Shown: positions 26,101 through 38,087, counted from the first letter of the stretch. The stretch: DNA of 64,000 nucleotides from Atopsyche davidsoni (GCA_022113835.1 JAILWY010000023.1:62001-126000); one strand, 5' to 3'. Program-made: numbers and translations. Notes: generated by a model not told the origin, from the letters alone.

Positions 26101-28988
26101 ACATTTTCTTTATAAATAATAGTGTAAATAAATGTACAAACAGTTAAAAACTCTTCTACAATGCTTGTTTTTGTAATGTATTATTCAGGGCACCAGAACC
26201 ACGCAGAGTCTACTAGCTCGGAGTCGGACAGTCATGCACAGGACAGAGCTGACTTACTAGGCTCCCGTGGCTTCCACGTGCCGCGTCCCAAGTCTCGCTC
26301 CAATGCCACGAACAGCATCGCGGTCAGTAAACAATCAACCAGACCAACACACCTAACTAACAGTCGTCAAACTACAAAATGTAGATGGATATCAACATTA
26401 ATAAAGAACACCTATTTGATCCACCATAAGCCAACCAAGGCTTTACCGTGGACAACTATTTCAGGTGTGAAAGCAGGTCACATCAGTGTCAAGGGCAGTA
26501 TGCGATTTTTATAATTGTATAGTAATTTATAGTGATTATGTAGATGGTATTTAAAAATTAATATTTTTTAATTAAATACTTGAGTGATTTTCCACATTTT
26601 TAAAGTATTTTAAGTATTTTATTCAAAAATATTAAAATGTAATTCCACCAAGTACTCTCTGTCAAAAATATTGAATTATTTAAAAATTAATCGAAATATA
26701 AGAAATTTAATGGCAAGGAACTGGGAAGTCTCCCTGAATATTTGTACAAAAGGTCTTATATGCTCACATTCTCAGCATAACTTAGTAATCTATCTATCTA
26801 TCTATCTATATATATAAAACACAAAAAATGTTTCTTTGTCCGTCATGGGTTATGAAACCATCTAACCGATGTGCCCCAAACTGGTTTCATTTGAAAAACA
26901 ATAATACGAAGAATCTTTGTGACTATTAAATAATGCATTAAATACATTTGGTCTATTAATTAGGTCGATTTTCGACATTTCCCATACAAAAATTTTCAAA
27001 ATTTGTAAAGTCGAGATCGTTCCTCACAAAAAATTTGAAAAAAGAACATTGTGAAGATCGCACATAAAACAAAATCACTATCTGTCATTCACAACAGAGA
27101 GTTTTATCATTTGTGGTTATCAAAAAAATATATATATCAAAAAATGCCACCGAAAAGAGCTGTAATTGAAAAAAATACAGCATATGCGAAACGAAAAAGA
27201 GCCGAAAGAGCAGCCAAAACTTCCGGAAAACGTGAAGTGCGTATATAGTCAAATAGGTTGAGAGAGCGGCAGTCAAGAGCTGTAGAAACACCAGAACAAC
27301 ATGAAGCACGTCTAGAACAAGTTTGAATCAGAGCTACTACAGCAAGAGCTGCTGAAACTCCTCAACAACATGAAAACAGGTTTAAAGGTTATCAGATACG
27401 AGCGGCTCAATCGATACAAAGAATCGATTTTCAGATGGCGGCATTCAATTATGACAAAAACTGCAACTACAGTAATCATCCGAATGTTGAAATTGGGCCG
27501 ATGAGCACTATTTGTTTGTACTGTCACACAATGGAATTTCAAAGGAATCACCTGGCATGTGTTGTTCGAATGGTAAAGTCAAGTTTTCACCGCTGGTTGA
27601 GCCACCTGATCCACTTGCAAGCTACGTTTCTGGCAACACAGCGTTGTCCAAGCATTTTTTGGAAAACATTCGGAGATACAATTCCTGGTGAGGATGGATA
27701 TCTGAAATACAGACGACGAAAGCCAGAAGATGGAGGATTCACCACCACCATTAAAGTAAGAAAGTTGATATTAATATTGAAGAGTACATATGCAAATATG
27801 CTGTCTGCTGAATTCTTGGTTTCAGTATTCACAAATGATATCCAACTGTCCAACATCTTGCGGTTCATTTAGAAAACGGTCAACGTATTTATTTTACTGA
27901 AAAAAAATGCTGAAGAATGAGCTACAATAATTTTAAGAAAACATTGCTATATAATGAAGTTTCAAAATAGATTCAACTATCCAATAGAGTTTTTAACTCT
28001 TTGGAACCATCTGGAGTGCCACCACACATCATAATTTTAAAAGTTGGTTCACCATAGATGCTCATTCGCAACTTAGATCCACCTAAATTGACTTGCTGTT
28101 AAAAAACTATCGCCACATAGTTAATCGCAGCCACAATCAAAATCAAAGCCGAAAAACCTTTGTTTACACACCTACCGAAAAAACTCAATATATTGTTTAT
28201 CCATCATCCTCAATAAGTTGGTTCACCATAAAAAACTATGGCCACGTAGTTAATCAAAGTCACAATCAAAATCAATATATTGTTTATCCGCTAGCATTAA
28301 GATAATTAAGTCAATAAAAAACAACAATCAGTAATAAATATGTACATAAAACACTCACAGACAAGTCTAAACCAACCGCTCTATGAGCACACACTGAATA
28401 ACGCTTGTAAACAAAATAACATTGAAAAAAAGTTTTTTTTGCTGTTAAAGCGAAACATTTTAGGTCGTAAATCGAAAACGTGCCTTAATTGAAAAGGGCC
28501 GTTATAGCGAGGTATGGGTATATTCAGATGCGCTTTTGTACAATCTTAAGGTCCCCTTCAAGTTACAACTTGTTTTACTTTTTATGTGGATTACGAATAT
28601 TATTTAATATTTAAGTTATTTTTTTCAATATTAAGGCAACTAAACTTTCTACAGATTTTAGTTTGTCTTTATTTGGAATTAACTGACAAATTGCACCCAA
28701 CTGTGAGCAATGATAATCACATATATTGATTCAGTAGCACTTCCCCCATAGCTCCCACCCTAATGACTAATCTTAGTGAGATTTTCTAAAATATCTTTTC
28801 TGTGCAACCACGAGCTTTGTAAGACATTGCACATAATAGTTATTCATACTGTCTTCATTTTTCAGAATCAGTCTGGAATATACTACGATGTAGATTATGA
28901 GAACGCACCGGACCCGATATACGGCAGCAAGGGCATTCCTCTATCCACCTACACCATGAGTCGCGCCCCACAGTTCTACAGGCAGTGA
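17820..28988 (+). CDS. SEA- and EGF-domain single-pass membrane protein with Pro-rich ectodomain (17 coding exons, 1,224 aa)
   Basis: Exons: 17820-17871, 20171-21787, 21858-22025, 22111-22299, 22384-22501, 22638-22711, 22796-22911, 23277-23351, 23610-23732, 24078-24225, 24467-24545, 24614-24986, 25389-25457, 25555-25661, 25837-25946, 26189-26322, 28866-28988. They total 3,675 nt with phases consistent throughout. Residues 1-17 (MAGLLLALLGAGTLLAS) look like a signal peptide. About 18-715 is Pro/Ser/Thr-rich and nearly Cys-free (mucin-like). About 715-760 is EGF-like. About 762-885 is a SEA domain. DLDECSS...CHELATC (about 893-935) is a Ca-binding EGF, followed by a second EGF (942-977). The TM helix is VVGVAVGASLAALVVIILTL... 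(982-1007), and a 217-residue cytoplasmic tail ends in STYTMSRAPQFYRQ. The start is the second ATG of the exon; the first (17810) runs into a stop. It is likely a cell-surface/apical-matrix protein. I do not recognise the orthologue, so no symbol is given. The last intron is 2.5 kb and full of transposons. Confidence 0.88.
17866..17975 (+). repeat. 23-24 bp minisatellite copied from the exon 1 splice donor
   Basis: The exon 1 boundary CCTCCG|GTGAGTCTCC is followed by four more tandem copies reading CCTCCGGCGAGTCTCC, i.e. the donor with GT changed to GC, spaced 23-24 bp. The first unit spans the true junction at 17871/17872. Confidence 0.9.
18847..19299. mobile_element. Pogo/Tigger-type MITE, 453 bp
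   Basis: Left ccgtaaaacctcgatacaac and right (inverted) cagtaaatcctcgatataac terminal repeats, flanked by TA (18845-18846 and 19300-19301). It is a sister copy of 13564-13966 and a little longer. Confidence 0.85.
19499..19606. repeat. (CA)n / (CACACCTA)n microsatellite
   Basis: CA-rich run with interspersed ACCTACAC units read directly. The next MITE is inserted at its right edge. Confidence 0.95.
19605..20014. mobile_element. Pogo/Tigger-type MITE, second family, about 410 bp
   Basis: Left cagtaatacccctcattacg and right (inverted) cagtaatacctcgctttacg form terminal inverted repeats. Subterminal gaaattcgcg / aattcgcgatata repeats lie inside. TA follows the right end, but the left flank reads CA, so the duplication is decayed. 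No coding frame remains. Confidence 0.8.
20029..20130. repeat. TA/CA microsatellite
   Basis: (TA)n-(CA)n-(TA)n read directly. It ends about 40 bp before the acceptor of coding exon 2, where an AT-rich tract rather than a long pyrimidine tract precedes the acceptor aacgtttcag. Confidence 0.95.
26563..26676. repeat. Fold-back repeat copy C, 15-bp target duplication
   Basis: An internally deleted copy: left-arm piece aaatacttgagtgattttcc joined to right-arm piece attccaccaagtactctctg and tcaaaaatattgaat. tatttaaaaattaat occurs on both sides (26548-26562 and 26677-26691). It lies in the last intron of the SEA/EGF gene. Confidence 0.75.
26805..27990 (+). mobile_element. Helitron fragment
   Basis: Starts with tctatatatataaaacacaa after a CTAT repeat, like the 5' ends of many insect Helitrons (TC at the extreme 5' end, no inverted repeats). 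Downstream lie pieces of the Helitron N-terminal domain: MPPKRAVIEKNTAYAKRKRA at 27144, NVEIGPMSTICLYCHTMEF at about 27486, and a remnant reading HLENGQR.YFTE near 27868. Stops and frameshifts break it, and helicase motifs are absent. The 3' end with its CTRR hairpin was not found, so the right boundary is approximate. Confidence 0.75.
27144..27920 (+). pseudogene. Broken Helitron Rep/helicase N-terminal region
   Basis: Frame pieces 27144-27248, about 27330-27560 and 27560-27920 read as successive parts of a Helitron protein (Lys/Arg-rich start, Cys-containing GPM-C-YC motif, then the YFTE segment). The in-frame stop at 27248 and a later stop show that it is not functional. It lies inside the last intron of the SEA/EGF gene, same strand. 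Confidence 0.7.
28041..28282. repeat. Imperfect direct repeat of about 60-110 bp
   Basis: aagttggttcaccata...aaaactat-gccac-tagttaatc-cacaatcaaaatc occurs at 28041-28146 and again at 28214-28275. atattgtttatcc follows both, after an extra spacer in the first. This is a tandem duplication within the transposon-rich intron. Confidence 0.7.
28316..28519 (-). mobile_element. Truncated Tigger left end
   Basis: The reverse complement of this segment matches the left terminal about 205 bp of the Tigger at 1847-3248 (same TIR, same cattttagg, acttgtctgtgagtgtttta and gctcatagagcg stretches) with a few percent difference. The rest of the element is missing. Confidence 0.85.
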
Positions 28989-31900
28989 GCAGTATGCGCT
29001 GCCACAATACAAGCTCCACATATCTCATGTCAATCTTGACCCTTCAGTTGTCATACATATTTGACATTTGACCTGCTGTCGACTAAGGAATATAATTTTG
29101 CATACTTGTGAGTGTGGACAATGTAACATGAGGACACTAGTGGTGACTATGTTCAGCTCAATGTATCTTAAGAAAAATATATCATAACTGTGTTAAGGAG
29201 GAAGAGGAGTTAAAGTAATCAATCTCAACAGTGCAGCCTCAGAAAGTATTCCAAAGACCATAGAAATTTCCACTTCATGTACTCATATATTATATCTGTG
29301 CAAACATTTAGGTATTATAATACCTCACCTAAATCATTTGTAATTTTTTTTATATTAATATCTCAAAAAAAGTATTGGTAATAATTTTATATTAATATAC
29401 AATTAAATGCGGAAGTATGATGATAAAAATATATATAAGTTGTGAGATGAACTAATGTTAGAAAAAACAACAGATGTTACATGGCTCAACAAGTTATATA
29501 AGCTGTCACAAGTCATACAGCAATCCGCAGCGAGAGCCGGCGCTGGCATTCATGGTACTTCGCTGCACCTGATCAGCGTCTGGGTTTCATTCTGCAAATG
29601 TCATCTCTCCTCCTTTTTTGTAACACTTTACTAGTTATAATGTTTATATTGTTAGGAATTTAAATAAGTATTGATTTTTATTTATTTTTTACTCATTGTT
29701 ACATTGTTATGAATATTACAGCAAAAATATTTATTTTATTTTTAATTCTTTCAAAAACGCGTTTGAGAAAATATAACAAATTATTGTGAATCAAGTTTTC
29801 TCAGCGGGGTGGGTGGAAAAGATTACTTAGTATTTTTTTTTAAATAATTGTGATTTTCTCATAAATGCCAAAAAAAATTTAAAAGGAAAAAATAGGAACT
29901 CCATATTTAGTGAATATTTGCATTTTGCAAATAATGCATTTTCATGTATAAACATAAGGGTCACAAGGCAGGGACTTGTTGCATACGTATGATAGCAAGA
30001 AGCTGTTGAATCAACACTCTCAGTCATAATATTACTATCTTTATTGTAAAACTGCATTTTACCATCCAAATATTTTCTAAAACCAATCAACAGCTATTTT
30101 AAATTTTTTTTTAAAACAGTAACAGAATTGATAACCTGATGTTTCTTAAAATATGAATTTACTGCAAAAATATTATCATAAACTTAATTAAAAAACAACT
30201 TCAATGCAGTTGCACTCTTCATACTACTATGAATGTTTCATTTCTTGTCAGATGGTGTGTATGTGTGTGTATATATTATTATATTTGTATGATGTCTGAC
30301 AAGCAATACATTTTTAGTTACTATTAACTCATACGAGGTTATCATGGCTAGTAAGAGAAGTAGCTTGAATGGGTAAACAACGACTTACTGTTAAGTTTTG
30401 ACTTTGGTTCAAGATGGTCACCTTTTTCATATAATTTTACCATTTTTGTGAATTGCTAGGCTCTTATCTTCTAAGGGTCCGACTGTTCAGTCAAATCTAA
30501 AAGCATGTTTCCATATGGCTCGAGACAGTTATTTCAATAACCAGCATATTGTCTGTAAACTTCAAATATATAACCCTTCTTCCATTTAGTCATGAACTCT
30601 ACTGAGGGAATATCACGTGTATACGTAGCGTCTCAAAAACCATAGGATTATTCGAAAAGTGGAGGTTGTGGATCACTTTTACCAAAGAATTTCTTTTTTG
30701 AGAAAGTTTTGTCTAAATCTTTTGGAGTTTTTTTAGTCTAAACATTTGAATTTTTAACTGATTTTTTGAAAATTAGTATTACTAAAAATGATATAAACAT
30801 ATATTTTTTTACTTATTAAAAGTAATTATTCAGGTAACCTTTTTATAACCTCAAAGATGAGTTTCTAACAAATGCCCTGTTTTGTGAAGGGATATTTGGT
30901 GAGGCCCAGAGCCAGTACAAAAAGAAGGGCTAGGTCCCCAAAACTTTAGTTTTGATAACATCGTTGTTCCGTGACATGGAGATGTTTTGAACTGCATAGA
31001 ATATTGCCCAAGGGAGAAAGTCGATATAAAATAATATGTGTAGAAAACTCGTAATGATACATTTCTCGTATACATCCATAAGTCTATAAAACACACATTA
31101 AATGTGTTACAACGGTGACTCAGAATTCAATAACCATTTTCTTCATCAATAAACATAAATGTCAGGGTTGACAAAATATAAGACTGTATTGTAAGATACC
31201 GTGCTTTATAAGGCTTCCACTTATATTATTATATATCACTTTATAGCAGGGTTGCCTGTAAAAATAATATCAAATTAAATTAATAAAAAATATTTTGTTA
31301 AAAATTTCTGGTGTAAATAAATAAAGTTGCTGGTGATACATAGCATGGCAGGTCGCTTAGGCGAGTAGCCACCGAGTATAACCCAGGCCAGGGAGAGTAG
31401 CTTTGCTCTTTCTGAAAATCAAAATTTCCATCTAGGAAACTTATACGTGATCACTGACAGGCCTGCATCAAACTTGAACAGTGTGTGCGCTCATGCTACA
31501 ACCACTTCCGGATATTTATTATTGAGACGGAAAGAGCTCCAGAACCTCTGTATTACCTGCTTATAATCTTAAAATTTTAATTTGTGTTTAAATAAAATTA
31601 TTTTAATAAAATTTATATAAATTGTAACTATTGATTTATTTTTAGGGAAAATATTCATGTATCTTTTTCCTCTTACCGGGAGTCCGAGCCCTCGGTGGGC
31701 GATCCGAGGTCAAAAGTGATCCTATACAGCACTAGTGACCTTATGTCACCATAGCAATTTTCCTTCCAATGAGTTATTCCTAGATCAATAATAAAAATAA
31801 AAAGAAACCGGCGCTATTACATAATTATATAGTATAAAAAATGTCTGAAGAGATGGAGAATAATTGTATAAATGTGCACTATATTTATTTCTGAAAACAT

Positions 31901-32229
31901 GCAAGTATTATGCTTCAGAAATGATTTAGATCAGGAATATAAAAGTGAAAGTTTTTTTCGGCACATTCAAAAAATTTATGTATTATTAAAAAATCTGTAT
32001 TATAAAATTGAAAGAAAACTATATATTACCAATTTTTAACTATCTTAAGAGTTACCCAGTTATGCATATATATATATAAATTAGTATTTTTGAATCCTTT
32101 TAATTTGAAGAATATTTAGTCAGATTTTCTACTATTATATACTAGGGGTGGGTACCTTAATAATGCATTTCCTTGTAGATTCTAAGTATAATTAAATGCA
32201 CTACAATTTTCATAATGAAATGAAACTAA
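28989..32229. other. 3' UTR side of the SEA/EGF gene, then AT-rich intergenic DNA
   Basis: The SEA/EGF stop is at 28986-28988. No unmistakable AATAAA lies close behind it. A candidate occurs near 31317 (gtaaataaataaag), so the 3' UTR could be long. No other exon, RNA gene or recognisable transposon is seen in this stretch. Confidence 0.4.
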
Positions 32230-33075
32230 ATAATAATTATGAACATCGGTTCCGAGAGAGTTCGTCGAGGCGGGGCGGGGCGGGGGCCGCGAGATTCGTT
32301 GACCCGCTGCCGAGGAATGCGCTACGCAACGCGCGTCGTCCCGAGCAGGGCTCTCGAACGGCTGAATGGCTGCGCACGTCTTCCCGCATTCCGACTTCCG
32401 CTCTGGACCCGGACGCTCCCGGGGCGACTTCTGAGTCCGTCAGGCGGTAAATCTTCTCGGGGATGATATTCGATTGCTCAGTTTGCGTCCTGCCGGGGGA
32501 CGCCGGGCAACGCGGAGCCCGAAGCATTTGGCGCAGACCGGCAGCGCGGCCCGTCTCCGCTTCCGTCTTTGCCAATATTTACCCATCGAGGAGGCGCCAC
32601 ACCGCTCGAGCCCCGAGATTGACCGCCGAAGCGCAATAAAAATAATGTATCGACGGATTGCCGGCCACTCGCTTTCCGAGAACTCCCGACTGCGGGTGCA
32701 GGAGCGCCGATTGCGACAGGCGCAGCGGGCGTGGCGCAACACGCGGTCGGCGCGGAACCCGTTCCCGAGACGTGACCGTGACCGTGACCGGGCCGGGGCC
32801 CGCGCGTGCCCGCCCCGCCCTCGCACCCGCTTCGACGGAGCCTCTCGGCGCGGGATGAAATTATTTAGGTTTTGTCGAGCTTCCGTTTGCATCGTGGGGA
32901 GTTTTTCTTTGATACAACATTTCATTTTCCCGCGTCCGATGATCAGATCCGCCTCATAGCGACGCGCCGTGAAAATGCGCTATCGAGGACGGTCGAGTCT
33001 GAATTCCGCGGGATCGGATTCTCGCGAACAAAAGCAGGCATCGCCCTCGCGCGACGTTCTCGCAGATATCGTTTT
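32230..33075. other. Isolated GC-rich island, no gene recognised
   Basis: About 800 bp of CpG-dense DNA between AT-rich flanks, including cgtgaccgtgaccg repeats at 32771-32792. Both strands carry a 161-codon open frame over the same bases (32474-32959 and 32925-32440), which is typical of GC-rich DNA with few stops and not of a gene. It may be an unannotated promoter or 5' exon. Confidence 0.4.
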
Positions 33076-33315
33076 TAAGATGAGTTTTTTTTTTCAAAAT
33101 GCCATAAAATAAATAAGAGAAATTCCAAACTAAAAAATATCGAAAGGGCTCCTCGTATTGACGAGCGATACCGTATTTCACATCTTACATTTCGCTTTCG
33201 TTATATCTCGTAATATTACACAGGATGACTGCTGCTACACCTCAAGCCACTACTTTAGATAATTACCCCATTAATATAAAAACATTTGCTCTCAAAAATT
33301 TGCAATTATATAGAA

Positions 33316-34748
33316 TCCTCCACTTGTCAGACCTGACTTTTTATTTTTCGTTGAAAAAATTATTTTTTTTAATATCCCCTAACATATGGATAAGGTATAA
33401 CAAAAAATATTTTTTTTTAATTTTTAAAACTTTGTTTATGGAAAATACAGCTTGTACATTGTAATGTACAATAGAACCAGAGTGAGGAAAATCACCTTCA
33501 TACTTATATACATTTATAAATGAAAATTACTTATAAATTTAGAGAAACTAAACTAAACAAGATTATAAATTGAAAGATAACTAAAATATATAGCAAAAAC
33601 TCTAAAATTAAAATAAGAAAAACTTATTATTATTAATAAAACCGATTATAATTATGAAAAAACTTCTACATAATTTGTTCATCAACACATAAATTTTTAT
33701 CTAGAGGAAGTTGAAGTAGTCGTTCCCTTATATAAATATATAAAGGGCGTACTTTGAATAATTTATCAGTACAATCAGCGGGTTTGTTAATAATTTCAGT
33801 TATGTGCAAAATTGTACGTAATTCAAAAAATCGATTTTTAGTCATGTTATCTATGAAAACGTGTATCCCCAATATCGTGTTCCAATACATCCGGACATCC
33901 AATGATAATGTGCAGAGCGAATAAAACTTGAAACTCGTGGGTGTTTGTATTTTTAAATGAAAGGTTTTTTGTTTGAATAGCACCTTTTTTTTCAAAATCC
34001 GAATCTTTAATGTACTGCTTGAAATATTTCATGGGACTCGTTAATTCGGTATCATTTACTTCCGTAACTTGTTCATTCCAAGTTACATTTGGAAGAGTAA
34101 ATGGCTGTCTAGAATATCTTATATTATTTTTCACATTTAGTATTTTTTCGCCATTTAATATTTGATCCCAAATATCAGCAGTCAGAACCATTTGGTTTGA
34201 AAGTTCTAAATATTAAAAGTTGTAATTAATTTGAAAAAAAAAAAAAATTTAAAAATTTACTTTATAATAATATAAATTATCAAATTTCACGCGATAATAA
34301 TTTAAATCACATTGGAATCTTTGAAAATAATAAAAGTTGGCAAACTGACGTTAGACTAACGTCGGACCGAATGTACATTCTAATGTACACTAATGTTTAA
34401 TGTCAAGTCATGGTATGATACACTACAGTTTACAATGAAATTTTGATTCAAACCAATAAAAGCAGTCTTGCTTATAATATCATACAACGATAATTTATTT
34501 TAATTGACTTTTTAATAACAAAACAACGAAAATAAAATGTGACGAAATTGGACCGACGCGCCCGACCTGTGACATCTTGCAAGAATGACATATAATACAA
34601 ATATTACTCGATAGATGAGAACACTTGCAAAACAAAACGAAGTAATATAATGCGCATAACGATGTACAAAAATTCCTAATGTAAATAAGTCCTTTAATAG
34701 AAGGTCTGAAGTTGATGTACATTACAATGTGCACAGGGTCTGAGGAGG
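33316..34748 (-). mobile_element. piggyBac-type transposon relic
   Basis: The right end is TTAA (34749-34752) next to an inward-reading cctcctcagaccctgtgcac, then attgtaatgtacat. The left end has tcctccacttgtcagacc at 33316 and a tgtacattgtaatgtaca palindrome at about 33450. TTAA is the piggyBac target. The interior encodes part of a piggyBac transposase on the minus strand. The left boundary is uncertain, and most of the coding region has been deleted. Confidence 0.6.
33666..34191 (-). pseudogene. Truncated piggyBac transposase
   Basis: Two minus frames, 34191-33847 and 33995-33666, make up one interrupted protein. It has a helix-rich N-terminal part (SPMKYFKQYI), YWNTILGIHVFIDNMTKNRF, DKLFKVRPLY and finally LPLDKNLCVDEQIM, which contains the first catalytic Asp of the family. 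The frames are shifted, and the second and third catalytic Asp regions are absent, so it cannot be active. Confidence 0.75.
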
Positions 34749-34768
34749 TTAAAATCACATTACCCCTT

Positions 34769-34895
34769 ACCACCTGACTGATTATATAAAATTTCACTCT
34801 GTTTGATAATGCCAACGTGAAAGGTTGGCGAAACCGGTCACAAATAAAAACGAACATGTGGAAAATCACTCAAGTATTTTATTCAAAAATATCGT
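34769..34895. repeat. Fold-back repeat copy D, right arm only
   Basis: ccacctgactgattatataa, then tgtttgataatgccaacgtg and gaaaccggtcac, ending attttattcaaaaatat. Only the internal region and one arm remain, adjoining the piggyBac right end. Confidence 0.7.
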
Positions 34896-35452
34896 AATAT
34901 TACAATTAAAAGGTATCTTCTAAATTATTTCATCCCAATTCGGTCCATTTCTAAACCGAACGCTCGAGTCCCCGCTTTACGACCAACCGTAAGAATCTCC
35001 TCACGAAAGTGACTTAAAAATTGGATATTAAATTGATATAATTGTCTGTCGTTATCTACATTCGAAATGGAAAAGCACATCTCGTCACCTGCGGCAGACG
35101 GGGGCGGCTCTTCTGAGCTCCCGCGCGTCCGGGTCGGTTCCTTTCGGTAGCATTGCGGGAATGGCGGGAGAACTCTCGCATTCTTGACATGAAAGTCTCT
35201 TCCGGGAGGACTTCGAAGTGTCTCCTCGCGGAGGGCGGAGCGGGCAGGCGAGGGCCCCGGGCCCCGAGCCCCGGGCCTCGGAGCCGCCGGAGCGAGAGCG
35301 CGGGTACCTTGCTTAGATAATCTCTTTTTAAATGTTTTATACGCAGCGGGCGGCGAGCGCGTTCGGGAGATGAGCTATCAGCTTACTTAACTTTTCTTTG
35401 ATTACTTCACGCGCGCTCTTCGATCGTTCTCCCGCAAAGGGTAGGGAGTCAA

Positions 35453-35459
35453 TATAAAA
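35453..35459 (+). promoter_or_regulatory. TATA box of the CUB-domain gene
   Basis: TATAAAA about 195 bp upstream of the start codon, in a GC-rich flank. It predicts a transcription start near 35483-35490, giving a 5' UTR of about 160 bp. Confidence 0.6.
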
Positions 35460-35647
35460 ACCTCCGCATCGTCTGATTTGGGACATTTCTAATTCTAAAC
35501 TCGAGCATAGCGCGACGCTCCAAATCGAGAACGATTCGGGGTTAATTGACATAATGTAATACGATTAAATTATTTCTCTAATAAATTTACTTAAAAACAA
35601 TTCATAACCGTTCTTGTTCGAAAAGTTTTGTAATTTTTTTACGCAAA

Positions 35648-37847
35648 ATGAAAACTCCGCGGGTTTTTCTGTTTTTGACAATATTTATTTTCAAATCGGT
35701 CCACGCCGAGGACGCCATCGACGCGAAGAGAATTTCCACTCCGAACTTTTTTGCGAATACGAGAGGTAAACGTCTGTCATCGCGTTCACCCTCCGTTGAA
35801 ATCCAACGTTCTCATGCTGATATTTGACCGACCGAGTACCGAGCTTCTCGACTTGTCGTTTTTGCTCGGCAGGGATCTTCAGCCTCGGCACTGGGGCGGC
35901 GTGCCTCGGCTCCGACCGCAGCTCCCAGGGCGTGTGCCTGTCCCGCCAGCAGTGCACCCTGCAGGGCGGCAAGGTCGTGGGCTACTGCGGGGTCTTCAGC
36001 ACCTGCTGCGCCCGTGAGTACTAGCATCCGAGGAGTCGCGTCGTACCTCCCTGCGTCTCACGCCTCTGTCGTTTCAGTGTCCGCCTGCGACGTGCTAACG
36101 GACTCCAAGAACGTCGTGTTCTCCAACCCAGCGCTCTCCACCGCCAACACCGGCCAGGAGTGCTCTTACACCGTCGGAATCGATAACGCTCACGTTTGCC
36201 AGATCCGCATAGACCTCGAGATTTTCTCTCTGGCGCAGCCCAACACGGTAGGAAGACGAAAGCGCCCTGCTAGATTGCAAAATCAAGATCAGCGTCGGCG
36301 CTACAAGGTCTCGCGTGTCGACTTTCTGTTTCAGACGATCGTCAACACGACGAATAAGTACCCGGGTTACACGTGCAAGGACGACGTCTTCCAGGTGACC
36401 AACCTGCAGGCCTTCAGCGAAATCGTCCCCCCTCTGTGCGGCGAGAACAGCGGCCAGCATCGTGAGCACCACTCAGACGTTGCAATCGCATCGCCGAGCG
36501 CAAGCGCGGCAGGCGATTCACAATTCAACGTCCCTTCGACATTTCAGTGTACGTCCGTGTCAACGCCTCCCTCAACCAGCGAGCCGTGCGCATCAACTTC
36601 AAGATCGCCGACCGGACGCTCCGCACTAACTTGCCCCAGGCCACTTGGAGAATCCGCGTGACCCAACTGGAGTGCTACAACGCACAGGGGTGAGCTTTCT
36701 TCCTCTGTTCCCTTCTTTCCGAACCGCCGCCGCCTGAGACGCAATCGCTGATAGCAATCGCTTGTTGTCTTTTTTAAGGTTATACAGAGATCCGACGTAC
36801 CTCCAGATTATCCAAGACAATTTGCCTTTGAGAGGGAGGGATGCGGACGCGCAGGAGAAGAGCGCCGCGAGGGAGGGAAGGTCGACTGCCGACAGAGACA
36901 GTTATCTAATAGGTAATGACACGGATATATGTTGTGATGCGACATCGCGGGACGCCAGCTCTCGCTCGTGTCACCGCTCGTGTCGGTTCACGGTCAGTTC
37001 ACGGTCGGTTCACGGTCGCTCGGTTGCAGCTCCGGCGGGCTGCCTGCAGTACTACCCGGACCGATCGGGAACTTTCGAGACCTTCAACTACAATCGAGGC
37101 TTGGGTCCGTACTTGGCGGACCTGCACTACGCCACTTGCTTCCGCCGCCCGCAGGACGTGTGCGGTCTCAAGTGAGTTCCGGGTCCTCACTGTGAGAATA
37201 GTTACAAACTGATTAAACTTAAACAAAAAGGTAAACAATCTCGATCTGCTTACGAAAATCATATTCAGACGACTTCTCATCGTCTCTGCACTAGAGATCG
37301 GAGGATACTTTATATAGTAAGTGTGCAATGATTTTGTTAATTTTTTCAAAACCGATTGATAATTCTGAATGCTGAGAAAGCGCACCACTCGCTCTCGAGG
37401 AATTTCTTCGAAACGATTTCTCTCTCGGCAGGTTGACGGCGAGTAAGTTCCAAATAGCGTACAACAAGTCGGCCAACAACCAGCTGGACACGGACTGCCA
37501 GAGCAACCCTTACGTGACGGGCAGTCTGGACAGCCAAGACTACCTCTTCATTCCCGAAGGCGAGACCATGGACGGGCTGCGTGGCTCCAAGTGGTGCGGC
37601 ACCAGCGCCCAGGGAGTCATAGTCGCCTGTGAGTACCCCCGCGATGCCGCTTGTGAGTAGTATCGAAGGTCATTAAAATGATGGCGCATCGCCAACCTGG
37701 GTCGGAGTAATGGACCGTCGCTTTCTGTTCGCTTCAGCCACTCCTCCCGGGCCGCTCTACGTGTACTTCAACAGCGACAACATCCTGACCAATGGGACGT
37801 CTGAAGTCGGGTACAGAATCACTTACAATGTTCTCAATAATTGTTAA
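35648..37847 (+). CDS. Secreted insect CUB-domain protein (9 exons, 426 aa)
   Basis: Exons: 35648-35765, 35873-36013, 36078-36247, 36335-36461, 36548-36689, 36779-36912, 37030-37171, 37432-37628, 37738-37847. They total 1,281 nt with phases all matching. The signal peptide is MKTPRVFLFLTIFIFKSVHA. A Cys-rich N-terminal module follows (GVCLSRQQC...GYCGVFSTCC), as in many insect CUB proteins. The first CUB-like region is about 75-240 (CSYTV, CQIRIDLEIF). APAGCLQYYPDRSGTFETFN starts the second CUB-like block, with YLADLHYATCFRRPQDVC. The protein ends ITYNVLNNC. There is no TM helix, so it should be secreted. The family has structural or adhesion roles, and no protease domain is present. Introns are short (64-260 bp) and the promoter has a TATA box, fitting a tissue-specific secreted protein. 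Confidence 0.9.
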
Positions 37848-38081
37848 ATTTTTCATGTATACAAAATGTCCTATCAAAAAAAGATTTTCCCGAAAGCGAG
37901 CAAATCAAATTTACTAAATATTTAATAAATAATTGTTAATTCTGGAAATACCAGTACGAGGAAAGATGCGATTTAAGTAATTTACAATACTTGGACATAA
38001 AAAGTTTCTTGTAACATTATATTTATCAATGCATGTATGTAAAAAAAACTGTAATTGATAATACGTTATGGCTTATTATTA

Positions 38082-38087
38082 AATAAA
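38082..38087 (+). promoter_or_regulatory. Poly(A) signal of the CUB-domain gene
   Basis: AATAAA 235 bp after the stop codon in AT-rich DNA, the first good signal on this strand. Confidence 0.6.

Noticed and set aside
32440..32959. Mirror 161-codon frames on both strands
   Set aside because: Equal length on both strands of the same GC island shows lack of stops and not coding selection.
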